Part shown: in pieces, positions 11,598 to 22,016 of the stretch
How the letters are laid out: every line of letters begins with the position of its first letter
How positions within the stretch are numbered: position 1 is the first letter of the stretch
Assembly: GCA_963576565.1 (NCBI GenBank)
Contig: OY755047.1
Coordinates: 11,549,764 to 11,613,763 of the forward strand
Direction: 5' to 3'
DNA: 64,000 nucleotides
DNA from: Aspidapion aeneum
Taxonomy: Eukaryota > Arthropoda > Insecta > Coleoptera > Brentidae
Position numbers and translations under genes: made by a program
Notes under the pieces: generated by a model
The model's input: only the letters and a program-made list of their open reading frames with translations
What the model was told of the DNA's origin: nothing
Database searches by the model: none

Positions 11598-11688
11598 TAG
11601 TGGCGGTTAGAATCCCTGTATGTTGACATATTTGGATATATTAATATATCCAAATATGTCAACATACAGGGACTCTAGTGGCGGTTAG
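11598..11688. repeat. 58 bp perfect palindrome between 13 bp direct repeats
   Basis: Arms at 11614-11640 and 11645-11671 match base for base (27 bp) around a TTAA centre, which is itself self-complementary. The 13-mer TAGTGGCGGTTAG occurs at 11598-11610 and again at 11676-11688. The layout looks like a small palindromic insertion with a target duplication. Confidence 0.9.
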
Positions 11689-12221
11689 CACCCTTAAAGG
11701 ATCTAACCTGGCACCTAGGCACGCCTTTCTGGGCCCGTTGTACACCACGTACCTACTGTGTTCGACTCTGATAATAATTTAAATACTATCTAGTAAACAG
11801 AACCCAGTAGACTTTAAATTATATTTTAGGCCAGAATCTTAGTCATCAAGATATACCACATTATGCCATAGTTGTAGCCTGAGACCACTGGTGGGTCATC
11901 AACCTTTTGACATAATCAACAGGGTACAGAGAGGCACAATGTGCCCGCACGAGCTGCTAACTCCAAGTAGGCCCCTCCATATACCCTGTCTCATGTGGTG
12001 ATTTCCTGAATGGCCAGGTCACCGAATCCAATAAGAGAATCACCAGATTAACCCACCCCCTTTACCATAGATATAATCCTGTGTGAGAGAGGTTGCCATA
12101 TTGCAACAAAAACTATGACAGTGAGTTTGTAATAAATAAAATGCGTATTGAATGATGTTTTGCGGATGTTAAATAAATAACTGGGTATGTAATTACGTCA
12201 CCAAGGATTTAGTTTCTTAAA
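11689..12221. other. Intronic sequence with a possible hAT end
   Basis: Less AT-rich than its surroundings, with no exon recognised. CCACTGGTGGGTCATCAACC near 11887 is reminiscent of hAT termini (CAGTGGTGG...CAACC), but no opposing end or target duplication was found. Confidence 0.25.
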
Positions 12222-12830
12222 CCAAGGCCAACACAAAATAGAAGCCACGACCCTGAAAAAATCAGTTGTTCTCCGGGGGCTGAATTTTACATTGGGTCTT
12301 ATGGGAGGTCAAACGTTTTTTCATGATATTTTAAAAATGGCACTACAGATTTCTGCAAAATTTCAGTGAAATTTTCTCAGACACCATCCCGATATTCCAC
12401 CAAAGTTTTGTAAGGTAGCAACATGATTAAAAGGTTAAAATCTTCAAGATTTAGCATTCCTTATTTTGAATTCAAATTACCCGCCATGTACCACATGCCA
12501 ACTGTTATATTTGACATGTATTTGACTGTGTCATATGTGATTGTTACATTCGCTTCTGCTTTAAAGTTAATTTTTGTGTGAGCTAATGAAGCAGCTCTGA
12601 AAAATTAAGGATTACTATAGATTAAAAAAAAAATTGTTCTGAAAGAATATAGTAAAAACAATCTCAAAACCGGCTTTATTTAAAAAAAAATCAAATATTC
12701 ATGAACCGTCATTCAAACTTCAATATTTTAAAGACAATCAACTGTGACGTAAAGTAACCATCAAAAAAAAAATCAGCCCCGGATGTGACGTCAACAAAGT
12801 GGAGGATCGTGGCCCGTCCGTTTTACTTAC
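12222..12830 (+). mobile_element. hAT-like family A, short form (copy A1)
   Basis: This copy runs from an AAGGCCAACACAAAATAG-type left end to GTGGCCCGTCCGTTTT. It contains the family blocks GAATTCAAATTACCCGCCA, GTGTGAGCTAATGAAG and GATGTGACGTCAACAAAGTG. Exact family ends (CAAGGCC...GGGCTATC in opposite senses) are defined at 57293-57903 and 55203-55780. There is no coding sequence. Confidence 0.8.
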
Positions 12831-13235
12831 GATAGCAATGTTGCACTTTTTCTACAATATCCTTAAAACCGCCTCTAAGTTATCAAACAGTAATCAAACG
12901 TATAGTTATTTATTTTTATATTATTTTTAATATTTTCTTCTAAATTATTTTTAAGGTCCAAAAATCAATGCCAGATATAGGTTGTATCTACAATGATATA
13001 AACTGTGTTTGTGGTTAACTGTGTAGGTACATAATAATGTTTTGATATATAATTACATTTAGATCAAACAGTGTTCGACTAATAATATTACACATATAGG
13101 TAGGTACATAATTGGACTAACAAGTTTGTTTAATTATAGTATTAAATTTAATACTGATTATTGATTAAACGTGTTGGTGGAATGACCAGAGACACATGTA
13201 CAGGTGGATTCAAAAATATTGTTAAATCTCAAACA
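12831..13235. other. No feature seen
   Basis: AT-rich intronic sequence. Nothing recognised on either strand. Confidence 0.3.
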
Positions 13236-13337
13236 GTGGCCGCCGCTACAGGGAGGGCAACGGGGCAGTGCCCTTTCAAAACAAGACAATAAACAGTATT
13301 TTTAATTGATTTATTTAAAAAAAGTTAAATCTTCCCT

Positions 13338-14767
13338 ATAAATATGGCACTGAAGAATTGTTTTGTAGATTACGGAATCTTTTCCAAAGATATTTAAATG
13401 GAGCTGTAGTACCAACTGAGTGGAAAACGTCATATATATCCACAGTACACAAAAAAGGAAGGAAAGATATATGTGACAATTATAGAGGTATATCTGTAAC
13501 TAGTACGCTAAGCAGAATATATGGCAAAATAATAAGAAATAAAGTGGAGAGCGAATATAAAGATATGGAGGCAGAAGAACAAGCTGGTTTCAGGGCGGGT
13601 AGATCGACTTCAGATCATCTCTTTTGTATAACCCAAGTTATTGAAAAGAAAATGGCATACGGACAAGAGCTCCATCTGCTTTACGTAGATTTGCAGAAGG
13701 CATATGATAGTATACCACTAAATCTACTTTGGAAAGCGTTGGAAAAGACAAACATAAGCGTACAACTAATTAAGGCCATCAAAGAGTTATACCGCAATAG
13801 TAAGGCAAAAGTTAAAATAAAAGCAAAACTAACCAAAGGCTTTCAAGTAAATAAAGGTCTTAAACAAGGTTGCTGTATCTCGCCTACGCTCTTCAAGATA
13901 TATTTGGAACAGGTCCTTAAAGTCTGGAAGAGAAAATGCCAAAACATGGGAATTCCGTTGAATGAAACCACCTTGTATACTTTATGTTTCGCCGATGATC
14001 AGATAGTGGTGGCTCAGGATTATGACGACCTCGAATATATGACACGAAAACTAATAGAAGAGTACAATAAGTGGGGACTAGAGGTTAATATCAATAAGAC
14101 AGAGTATATGTGTATTGGTGGAACGAAACAGGATCTAATCTTAAATACTGGGCAGCGAATTCAGTCCTGTGATGAGTATAAATACTTGGGTCTGAAAATT
14201 ACAGCTGACGGAACACTAGACAAAGCTATAAAAGATAGAAACGTACAAGGAAGAAGAGCAATAACTTTATTAAATGGAATAATTTGGGACCAAAGTATAT
14301 CAAAACATAACAAAAAGCTTATATATAACACAATTGTAAAGAGTATTATTACATACGGCTCAGAGGTGTGGCCAATCAAAGATAGAACAGAAAAAATGCT
14401 TTCCGCTACGGAGATGGACTATTGGAGAAGAGCAGCAGGGAAATCAAAAAGAGAAAGAGTTACCAATCAAAGAATAAGAGAAATTATGACAGTGGGTGAA
14501 CGTACTCTAGTGGATGATATAAGAACAAAACAACTGGTGTGGTACGGACATGTACAAAGAATGGATGATGGAAGACTACCTAAACAAATATTACAATGGA
14601 AACCAACTGGCCGAAGAAAACGAGGAAGACCAAGGAGAAGCTGGAGAGAAGGAATAGATAGTGAAATAAGAATAAGAGGCCTAGATGATGAATTATGGGC
14701 AAACAGAAACGAGTGGAGATTGGGTATCGGAAGACGTAGAACGTTGTGAAACTGATAAATATATATA
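13338..14767 (+). mobile_element. 5'-truncated RTE-like LINE insertion with 12 bp target duplication
   Basis: The insert sits between two exact copies of TAAATCTTCCCT (13326-13337 and 14768-14779). Its left end falls inside the reverse transcriptase frame, the mark of incomplete target-primed reverse transcription. Its right end follows the stop codon by only about 18 bases and is an (AT)n-like tail, not poly-A. A tiny 3' UTR with a short tandem tail is typical of the RTE clade. Confidence 0.9.
13340..14749 (+). CDS. LINE reverse transcriptase (C-terminal 469 codons, N-terminus missing)
   Basis: The open frame is uninterrupted from the truncation point to a TGA at 14747. It lacks its endonuclease and start codon; the TTG at 13358 is internal, since the frame continues upstream as KYGTEEL. 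Counting from that TTG, visible blocks are VPTEWK (18-23), EEQAGFRAGRST (73-84), YVDLQKAYD (109-117), LKQGCCISPTLF (168-179), the catalytic FADD (211-214), YLGL, and near the C-terminus WYGHVQRMDDGRLPKQ and GRRKRGRPRRSW. It would copy LINE RNA at the target site in the nucleus. With no stop codons it is the youngest-looking LINE here, but it is dead on arrival because the 5' half is absent. Confidence 0.9.
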   Translation, partial: KYGTEELFCRLRNLFQRYLNGAVVPTEWKTSYISTVHKKGRKDICDNYRGISVTSTLSRIYGKIIRNKVESEYKDMEAEEQAGFRAGRSTSDHLFCITQVIEKKMAYGQELHLLYVDLQKAYDSIPLNLLWKALEKTNISVQLIKAIKELYRNSKAKVKIKAKLTKGFQVNKGLKQGCCISPTLFKIYLEQVLKVWKRKCQNMGIPLNETTLYTLCFADDQIVVAQDYDDLEYMTRKLIEEYNKWGLEVNINKTEYMCIGGTKQDLILNTGQRIQSCDEYKYLGLKITADGTLDKAIKDRNVQGRRAITLLNGIIWDQSISKHNKKLIYNTIVKSIITYGSEVWPIKDRTEKMLSATEMDYWRRAAGKSKRERVTNQRIREIMTVGERTLVDDIRTKQLVWYGHVQRMDDGRLPKQILQWKPTGRRKRGRPRRSWREGIDSEIRIRGLDDELWANRNEWRLGIGRRRTL

Positions 14768-14849
14768 TAAATCTTCCCTTACGACATGATTGTCTGGTTC
14801 TTTTTATTTTCTGTGGTAAACATCAAGCGATTAATTGGGTGAACTTTTT

Positions 14850-15410
14850 TAGCGTAAATAATTACAAGCCGGCAGCGCCGCACGGGGCAAGGTTTCAATA
14901 TCACCCGTTTTTCAGCGGGGTATGGGTGGATGTTCTCGAGCGAGGGCGGGAGAAATGTGTGTTTTAGTTGAAGTCGGCCCTCATCATCCTGCGAAAACGT
15001 CCGTTTTTCCTCTACACGATGCCGGTTCTATTCTTAGTGAAGACGTATGAGTTTGTTTTGATTTGGGCTATGTCAGTAGTAAAAAGCATTGCCGGTCGCG
15101 TGTCATTGTTTTTGTTATAAGTGTAAATAAATACCGTCGATTACATAATTAACTGTGCAAAATTAAATACGTTGACGTATAAACTTCGATTACAAATAAA
15201 ATCTTTAGGGCCAAAATTAACCAAAATTTTAGTGCAAATAATAAAAAATTATATGATGCTGAAAAGTGGTTGTGCGGTTGTGAAAAACGAAGTGATTTTT
15301 TTTTGCTTTATTTGTCTTTTTATGAACAATCCACGAAGTGATCCTGCGTGGGTGGCAAAACGAATGTGTGATCTCTAGCACTTTAGTGAAAAGTTAAAGA
15401 CACAAGGTAA
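14850..15410 (+). other. GC-richer block ending at a consensus splice donor
   Basis: Composition rises compared with the flanks, and a CACAAG|GTAAGTGC donor stands at 15405. No convincing protein frame ends there. It could be a non-coding first exon of an unidentified plus-strand transcript, or the leader of the decayed hAT-like element proposed around it. Confidence 0.2.
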
Positions 15411-15828
15411 GTGCTACTTATTTATATAACCACATAGAATTTTCTATGCTAGGCAAGACTGATATTAGGAGGCAATTGAATAGTGCCTATAGGCAAAAAG
15501 TTACCGAACATAGATAATGAAAATGTGGCAAAAAATAGACATATAGTAGGTTAATAGACTGTTTAAAATTCTGTGGGATTTTTGAGGTTGCATTATGGGG
15601 CCATGATGAGTCTGAAACTGGTGCTAATTCAAGCACTTTGCGCATGTAAAAGAAGGGCGAATAGACTTTATCTATAAAGAAATAAACTAAAAACTACACC
15701 AAGTGGCTGCTTGTTTGTAAAATGCTAAATTAAAATTGTTTGGGTAAGTTTTTTTTATCTCCTTTTCCATGCAATATAAATTTCTGCCCCCCCCCCTCCA
15801 ATTTATAACGTCACCAGCCGCCACTGAT

Positions 15829-15873
15829 TGTACCGTGTATCTTTCTTTCTTTTCTTTCAAACAGTACAGTACA
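15829..15873. other. Short T/C-rich spacer
   Basis: Between the CCACTG end at 15828 and the direct repeat at 15874. Nothing else is seen. Confidence 0.3.
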
Positions 15874-15918
15874 GTGCTTACAATAATTATTTTTTATTAT
15901 CTACTCTATAATATGACC
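15874..15918 (+). repeat. 45 bp direct repeat, left copy
   Basis: Matches 17295-17339 at 43 of 45 bases (GTGCTT...ATATGACC). The two copies tightly flank the P-like element. This is far longer than the usual 8 bp P-element target duplication. Confidence 0.85.
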
Positions 15919-17290
15919 CGCAGCCAACGATAAAGACCGCCCATGGCGCGTTGTAAGCAAGTCAGCGGTCACGTGATCTTAGGAGTCCCAGGATTCTTAT
16001 TGTATTGCTTAATATATTATATGTTTTTACACAATTTAAATAAATTAGCAAAAAATTTTTGTTCTTTTATAAGCAAAAATTGAAAAAAATATTTTGCTGA
16101 TATATGTGTTTATTATGGATAAAAGAACTGAATCTATAAAATAAAAAATTATACAAAATTTGCACTTTAATATCTTTAGGTACATAATATCGTTAGTAAC
16201 TTCAAATCTATACAAGTCTTTCAAAATTGGACATATCAAACCTAAGCTTTTAGTTTTTTTAATTTTTCTTTTACTGTCATTATCTTTGAGTTCTTATTCA
16301 AAGATTTATTAGCAGACACTAAATCATTGTGCTTTTTAATAAAATTATTTTACAAAACTTTACATGCGCTTAAACTAATTTTTTCAAGCTTTGACAATAG
16401 TTTTTCTCCACAAAAACACTCGCTAGAGTTATCTGAAGAAAAATTTTCAATATAAAACATTTCACAATAATTTATTAAAAAGAAACAAGTGATTTTGTGA
16501 ATAAGTCAGATGGTTTTCCCATTCAAAGAACTAAATGTAGTGGTCGTCAATAATTTTTTGAAAAATTACCCAGCACAAAGTTTAATATCTATTTCAATAA
16601 AGTGTAAGTTAACTACCAACTCATGTTCTTTTAAAAGCTGTATCTTACTTTTTAAATATTTCACACTACCAGAGAGATTACTATCTGTTAACAATATTTT
16701 ACAAATCAGTTTTTTAATATTGCGAGGGTGCGGAAGACATATTACCTTAGAATTGTAAATTAATGTGTATGCATTATATCTTCGATTCTCAGGTTACCTT
16801 TTCAAGAGACCTAATTGTTCAATAAGAAATGACAACTGAACACATTTTTCACTCTCACTATCGAAAATGTCACTAAGGATGTCTATTACTTGATCAATCT
16901 TATCCAAGATCTTATCTTTTACCACTTCTTTCCCGTTTGCAACATATTAGGTTTCAGTTTTATACTTGGACCGACAAGGAACAACACTAGTTAGACGTTC
17001 GCGGCATTGTTTATCTTATAGGTATTTTCTTTATAATTTACTCATTAGCCATTAATTATTTTAACGCATCCCACTACAGTCTTTTTCGTGGGCTGCATTA
17101 TTTTAATAACTTTGATAAAATTCACATAAAATTCGTGCCCGAATTAAAAAAAAATCGACGTAAACAAACATACCAAAACTGAACACTCACATGTTTTATA
17201 ATGACAGCAGGCCGTGAGGCGTTTTTTTGTGGGACTCCTACGGTCACGTGATATTTCCGCGCCCGGGCCGGTCTTTCTCGTGGGCTGCGG
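15918..17290 (-). mobile_element. Decayed P-element-like transposon, 1.37 kb
   Basis: Terminal inverted repeats start CCGCAGCC and continue through AAAGACCG and GGTCACGTGAT to GGAGTCCCA (15918-15990 against 17230-17290). The interior keeps fragments of a THAP/P-type transposase on the minus strand. A further end-like motif, CTTTTTCGTGGGCTGC near 17080, suggests internal rearrangement or a nested copy. Confidence 0.7.
16506..17007 (-). pseudogene. P-superfamily (THAP-type) transposase remnant
   Basis: Reading the minus strand from an ATG at 17007, with frameshifts and stops, gives an N-terminal MPR...VVPCRSKYKTE piece like the start of a THAP zinc finger. It then jumps to VQLSFLIEQLGLLKR, PENRRYNAYTLIYNSK, VICLPHPRNIKKL and an acidic VNLHFIEIDIK stretch. 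That order (EQL, RRY, LPHP, then a strand with an acidic residue) is what I know from P-element/THAP9-like transposases. Much of the protein is missing and several stops interrupt it, so it is a fossil. Confidence 0.65.
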
Positions 17291-17294
17291 TTAT

Positions 17295-17339
17295 GTGCTT
17301 TCAATAATTATTATTTATTATCTACTCTATAATATGACC
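17295..17339 (+). repeat. 45 bp direct repeat, right copy
   Basis: Right-hand partner of 15874-15918, differing at two bases. Confidence 0.85.
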
Positions 17340-17639
17340 ATAAATTCCGTAAGGGTACGCCACTAGTAATGACCTTTTCAGTATGTAAAAAAGAGTTCAT
17401 TTATCCTTTTGTTCCAAAGATACATGTATGTAAATTTCCCGCGAACAGCTTGTATTTTTCTGCATGGCTGATATTCTGCTCATTTTTTTTTAATTTTCAT
17501 TGTTTTTTATACACGTTCATTTACCTGTTTAACAAACCCTGGTGACCTTGTGGATACCACTAGACCATACCATGGTATGATGTGAGTCATATCATATTTA
17601 TTCATAAATAAAAAAAATCGTTTTAATTATATGATGTGC
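17340..17639. other. No feature seen
   Basis: AT-rich spacer. ACCATACCATGGTATG at 17563 is a short local palindrome without other context. Confidence 0.3.
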
Positions 17640-18600
17640 TGATATACAGCATGTTTCAAGTAAAAGGTTACAGAGGTGTTTTTGGAAAAGTCGTCGTTTT
17701 TTTATTTATTTATTTTTTATTGGTTTTATCCAATTTTCTTAAAAACCAAGGTTTCTAAAACATATACTGTTGAAAATAAAATTATCTTTAAAACGATATG
17801 TATCTAGTGGGTTTTTGTTAACGAGGAACACCCAAAATATTTACGCATTTTTAGTGATTTTTTGAAACGTATTGTTATCATGTATTTTACCAATTTTTAT
17901 AAAAACCAAGCATTACCGGGAAAAACGTGTTACTCCGTGTTATAGACAACTGAATTTTCTTTCGAACGATGTATATAAATATAATATTTAGGCAATCATT
18001 AATAAACCAGGGGCGTCCAAAAACTAAATTGAAAAAAATTGACTAAACTTGCGTAAATTCGGTACGTGTTTCCCGTTAACAAAAATCCACTACATACATA
18101 CCGTTTTTAATATAATTTAGTTTTTACAAAATAGAGTAAAACAAGATTTTTTTGAAAGCTTAGTTTTTAAGAAAACTAAATAAAACAAATGAAAAATTAA
18201 AAAAAAAATTAATTAGAGAAAAATAACCTCAATATGCGGACGCCCCTGGAGTGTCAATAATAGCTTTAACACAACTTTGTAATAAGTCGTTTAAAAGAAC
18301 ATTTTATTATATTTAAAAAAGGTATTTTAACATTTTTCCCTAAAATGCTTAGTTTTTTTAAAAACTGAATAAAACCTAAAAAAAAAATTTTTTTTCAGGA
18401 TCCTAAAAAACTATCCCAATTTATGAATGCCAATTAGGTGCTGACTGTGAACTTGGTCCACTTACGTGATACATCATTTAAAAGACAATTTAATTATCTA
18501 CAATCAAATTAATACAGACTTTCTGTAAAATGCTTATCTTTTGAGAAAATGATATAAAACTAAATAATTTCGGTTTATTTTGCATACGGGTACACTATGG
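17640..18600. repeat. Diverged ~190 bp tandem repeat related to 32570-33440
   Basis: Repeated blocks of the type TTTTTAAGAAAACTAAATAAAA, an ACGATGTAT or CAACGATGT motif, and GCGGACGCCCCTGGAG (or its complement GGGGCGTCC) recur at uneven spacing. The same blocks, better ordered, occur inside the long-TIR element at 32414-33665, so this is probably the interior of a decayed relative. Confidence 0.5.
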
Positions 18601-19522
18601 AAATACATCGGGTGTACTGCTAACACTTTAGGGTTCGTATCTCAGCAAGCGTACTACCCAGAGAACTTGATGATGTCTCATTGTATAGGCTATTAGTTTT
18701 TACTTATTTTATATTATAACAGGTTTTTTCACAAATAAGAAGTTTCGAAGTTAAAGGCCAATAACAAAAAATTGGTCAAAATCCAGAATGGCGGCAAAAT
18801 CTTTAGGGTCATAACTCAAAAACCATTCGCCTGACAAAAAACTTGTAAAAGCATTTTTGTAGGAAAATTTATTGTCTTCAACTTTCGTTTAAAACTTTTT
18901 TTTCTAAAACGTATAGTAACCAAGTAATTAAAAAAAACCCTTGCTGTGCAGACTAAATCCAAGATGGCAGGGGGAGCCAGACCCCCGCGACTACACCACC
19001 ATTTGCAAGCTAAAATTCTATAATGACTGGACTATATTATTTGGCGATTAATCCTATATGTAGGGATCGAAAATCCCGATGTAAAAACAAATAATAATTG
19101 GCCAATGAGCCTGGAATCAGAAAGGGTGAAAAAACAACAAAAATGATAGCAAGAGGGAATTTTTTTGAGTTATATTTAGGACTGCCAGTTATTTGGACAC
19201 ACACTGAAATACAATTGACCATTGTGCCTGGAATATATGGAGGGGTGAAGAAAAAAACAAAATCATGAGAAAAATGGAAGCCCAAAAAGCAACTCCTTGA
19301 TACCTCTTTTATGTAATAATAAAGAACTGAAATGGAGTTATAATGGAAAAAACAGTCATGGAAACGCAACAGTAGCGTATCATCATAAACAAAAATATGT
19401 ATACAACTGTGACAATCATCAATAATAGCAGAGTACAGGGTGTTGAGGCCGCAGAGGGACGCGGCCGCGAGACAGCCCTGGGGATATCATAAAATGCTGC
19501 TGAATCAACCATATTAAAATGG
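18601..19522. other. Unassigned repeat-like sequence
   Basis: Contains GGGTCATAACTCAAAAACC and CCAAGATGGC phrases seen in insect dispersed repeats. Minus-strand frames at 19037-19512 have no recognisable domain. Confidence 0.3.
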
Positions 19523-19725
19523 ATGGAGAATAGCTTCCAACAATACTGGATAAATATACCAGAACTGGCTCACTCCAAAGAGTTTATTAATGGACCTGGT
19601 AGAAACAGAGCCAGGAAAATTATTGGACTTACCAGACAGGAGATACGTATAGTGACTGGTCTTTTTACGGGTCACTGTCGACTGAGAGTACCCATGCACA
19701 GAATGGGACTAACAGATTACTCTAT
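19523..19725 (+). pseudogene. LINE RNase H C-terminal fragment
   Basis: About 67 residues keep the pattern W...P...SK-x-FI-x-GP, a R-x(n)-I-x-LTR block, then GLFTGHCRLRVPMHRMGLTD. The TGHC-x-LR-x(3)-H-x(2)-MG block is characteristic of the RNase H/C-terminal region of Jockey/I-type LINEs. It breaks off where the tandem repeat begins at 19726. The missing LINE is not present nearby. Confidence 0.75.
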
Positions 19726-20228
19726 GGTCCCACAATACTGCAACTCTGTGCTTTTGTTGATAAACTGTATAGTTTTTGAAATATGAATTTTCAAAGTTTG
19801 GTAATTTTGGTCTTATGGGATTCCCTACCCTAAATTTCGCTAAATGACGTTTTTCCGAATTTTAATTCAGGGTGTGGTTTTTTGGTATCTCTATGGCCCA
19901 CAATACTGCAACTCGATGCTTTTGTTGATAAAGTGTATAGTTTTTGAAATATGAATTTTCCAAGTTTGGTAATTTTGGTCTTATGGGATTCCCTACCCTA
20001 AATTTCGCTAAATTACGTTTTTCCGAATCTTAATTCAGGGTGTGGTTTTTTCGTATCTCTATGGTCCCACAATACTGCAACTCGGTGCTTTTGTTGATAA
20101 ACTGTATAGTTTTTGAAATATGAATTTTCAAACTTTGGTCATTTTAGCCTTATGTGATTCCCTACCATAAATTTCGCTAAATGACGTTTTTCCGAATCTT
20201 AACTCAGGGTGTCGTCTTTTTGTATCTC
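19726..20228 (+). repeat. 168 bp tandem repeat, three copies
   Basis: Units begin with GGTCCCACAATACTGCAACT-like sequence at 19726, 19895 and 20063 (periods 169 and 168). They contain TTTTTGAAATATGAATTTTC and CCCTACCCTAAATTTCGCTA. High similarity between copies suggests recent amplification. Confidence 0.9.
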
Positions 20229-20232
20229 TGCA

Positions 20233-20625
20233 GTGGCGTAGTATGGGGGAGCGCGGAGGGAGCGCGGGGGGTTTGTCGCTCCCCCCGCCTCGAGGGTACT
20301 GGCGCCCCATGGGTGCCCGAAGCGCCCGAAGCTTTACTAAGTATCAGGGCCGGCAACGGCAAATTGAGAGGGCGGCAAAGGAAACTAAAGACATGATGAC
20401 CTTTTATTTTTGGTCGCAAGATTTTTTTGGCGCCCTGTTTAGCTGTCGCCTCCCCTTTACTAAGTAGCAGGGCCGGCAACGGCAAATTGAGAGGGCGGCA
20501 AAGGAAACTAAAGACATGATGACCTTTTATTTTTGGTCGCAAGATTTTTTTGGCGCCCTGTTTAGCTGTCGCCTCCCCCCCCCCCCCCCGCCCCTTCAAG
20601 CACGCTACGCCGCTGTAACAGAAGA
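20233..20625 (+). mobile_element. G/C-run MITE with internal 123 bp duplication
   Basis: The element runs from CAGTGGCGTAGTATGGGG to CTACGCCGCTG, the ends of the family at 888. Inside, a block starting CTTTACTAAGTA at 20332 is repeated almost exactly at 20455, and the second copy runs into a long C-tract. Frames across it in several directions are artefacts of the duplication. Confidence 0.7.
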
Positions 20626-20671
20626 GACCGAATGTAGACTCTGTATGGAGGATGACGAATATTTCAATTCT

Positions 20672-20945
20672 GTTAAAACTTTACAGAAAGTTGATTCTGT
20701 CAATAAAATGACGTTTTCAAATTTTTGGTCCGTCGAGTCAAATCCGAGATTTTAGAAAAAAAAATAAAGAAAAAAAATAAGGACCTGGAGTTTTTTTTTT
20801 AATTTTTTTTTATAGTTAGAGTTTAATTGGGGACCCAATGTAAAGCAAAATATTTTTCTAAAATCTCGAATCCGACTCGAGGGACCAAAAATTTGACAAC
20901 GTCGTTTTATTGACAGGATCAACTTTCAGTGGAGAAGTTTTAACA
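20672..20945. repeat. Foldback element, ~85 bp arms
   Basis: The left arm (20672-20757) and right arm (about 20858-20948) are inverted copies. Both include TCAAATTTTTGGTCC, CGAGATTTTAGAAAA and GACGTT blocks. The loop of about 100 bp is A/T homopolymer-rich. No coding sequence. Confidence 0.75.
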
Positions 20946-20948
20946 AAA

Positions 20949-21355
20949 TGGAAATATCTGCAGTAATTGCCAATAATTTAAGTTAACTAAAACGAGCTGC
21001 TAGAAACAATCTGATACTATTTTTAAATGCAGTGTGCCAAAATTTGCTAAAAACACCAAAAAAATAGGTCTGGCTCCAAATTTTAATTCATTTAATATTT
21101 TTTTATTTTTTTCTACGCCTATGGAAACCCTTGTGTATTCGATATAAGGTTCATATCAGTATACCTGTATGAAAGGAAAATAAATGGAAAAATATATCTC
21201 TATTCAGCGTTCTTGTGTGTGGTTTCAATTTCTGAAACGCCCAAAGCATGATAACTTAAAAACGTTTTATGATGTTATCATTTAAAATGAAAAATTTCTT
21301 TTTTAGGGATGCTGACAATGTTAAATATATCTAACAGTAAAATATTTTTAGTATT
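20949..21355. other. No feature seen
   Basis: AT-rich sequence without a recognised repeat or exon. Confidence 0.3.
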
Positions 21356-21590
21356 TTTACCTTCGTAGCCCGCGTAGAAATTTTGTTTTTCAGATAACAC
21401 CAAACATGTGTTATTTGGATGTATTTTGACCTATCCTAGCAATATCGACGTGATGTCTATCTGTGTGTGTGTGTGTGTGTGTGTGTTTGTGTGTATATTA
21501 TTTTTGTCCGTAACACAATAGCTCCTAAACCGCTGAACCGATTTTCATAAAAGTTTCAGGTAAAACAGTGTTCGACACTGATTAGATTTT
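21356..21590 (+). repeat. Dispersed repeat with GT microsatellite, copy 1
   Basis: Shares CCTAGCAATAT, GATGTCTNTCT, a GT-rich tract (21463-21495), and ACACRATAGCTCCTAAACCG with CTGAACCGATTTTCAT with the copy at 29150-29275. The AACCGATTTTCATGAAATTT phrase is a common ending of insect LINE- or SINE-type repeats. Class unresolved. Confidence 0.6.
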
Positions 21591-22016
21591 GGTCAAAATC
21601 CATTAATGCTAATGACAGTTTTTTGACAATTAGAAACTTCAAAAAATGCAAACTTTTTAACGGAGCATCGTATCAATACACTGTTTTAATAATAGAGTGG
21701 ACTATATTTTGATCAATAATTCGTGTTATAACCAAAAACTTCGTAGGAGCTTTAGTTTTTGAGATATTTACAAAAAACTGTTTTCATGGCTTTATTTGAG
21801 CTGTGATAATAGGCTAGCTAGGATGGTGTCAGATCCATCATGGATACATTTATTTTTATATTTTTTCTCTTAAACTTTCCAAAGTTAATCCTTATTCATT
21901 CGATAAAATCATTAATCAAAAATTTTGGACCAGCACTTCTTGGGAAAGTGTTGTAGTTTTTCTTTAATGGTTTTAACTACATCGAAAAAAATTTGCCGAC
22001 GTCAATCATTTACTTG

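Larger units (their letters stand above)
13236..15828. mobile_element. Possible decayed hAT element containing the LINE insertion
   Basis: CAGTGGCCGCCGCTACAGGG at 13236 and CAGCCGCCACTG at 15817-15828 are opposed hAT-like ends, and both are followed inward by G/C-rich tracts. The LINE at 13338 interrupts it. No matching 8 bp target duplication was found and no transposase is seen, so the pairing is tentative. Confidence 0.3.

Noticed and set aside
20181..20755. Several overlapping frames up to 131 codons
   Set aside because: Created by the 123 bp internal duplication and C-tract of a MITE; the same peptide appears twice in a row.
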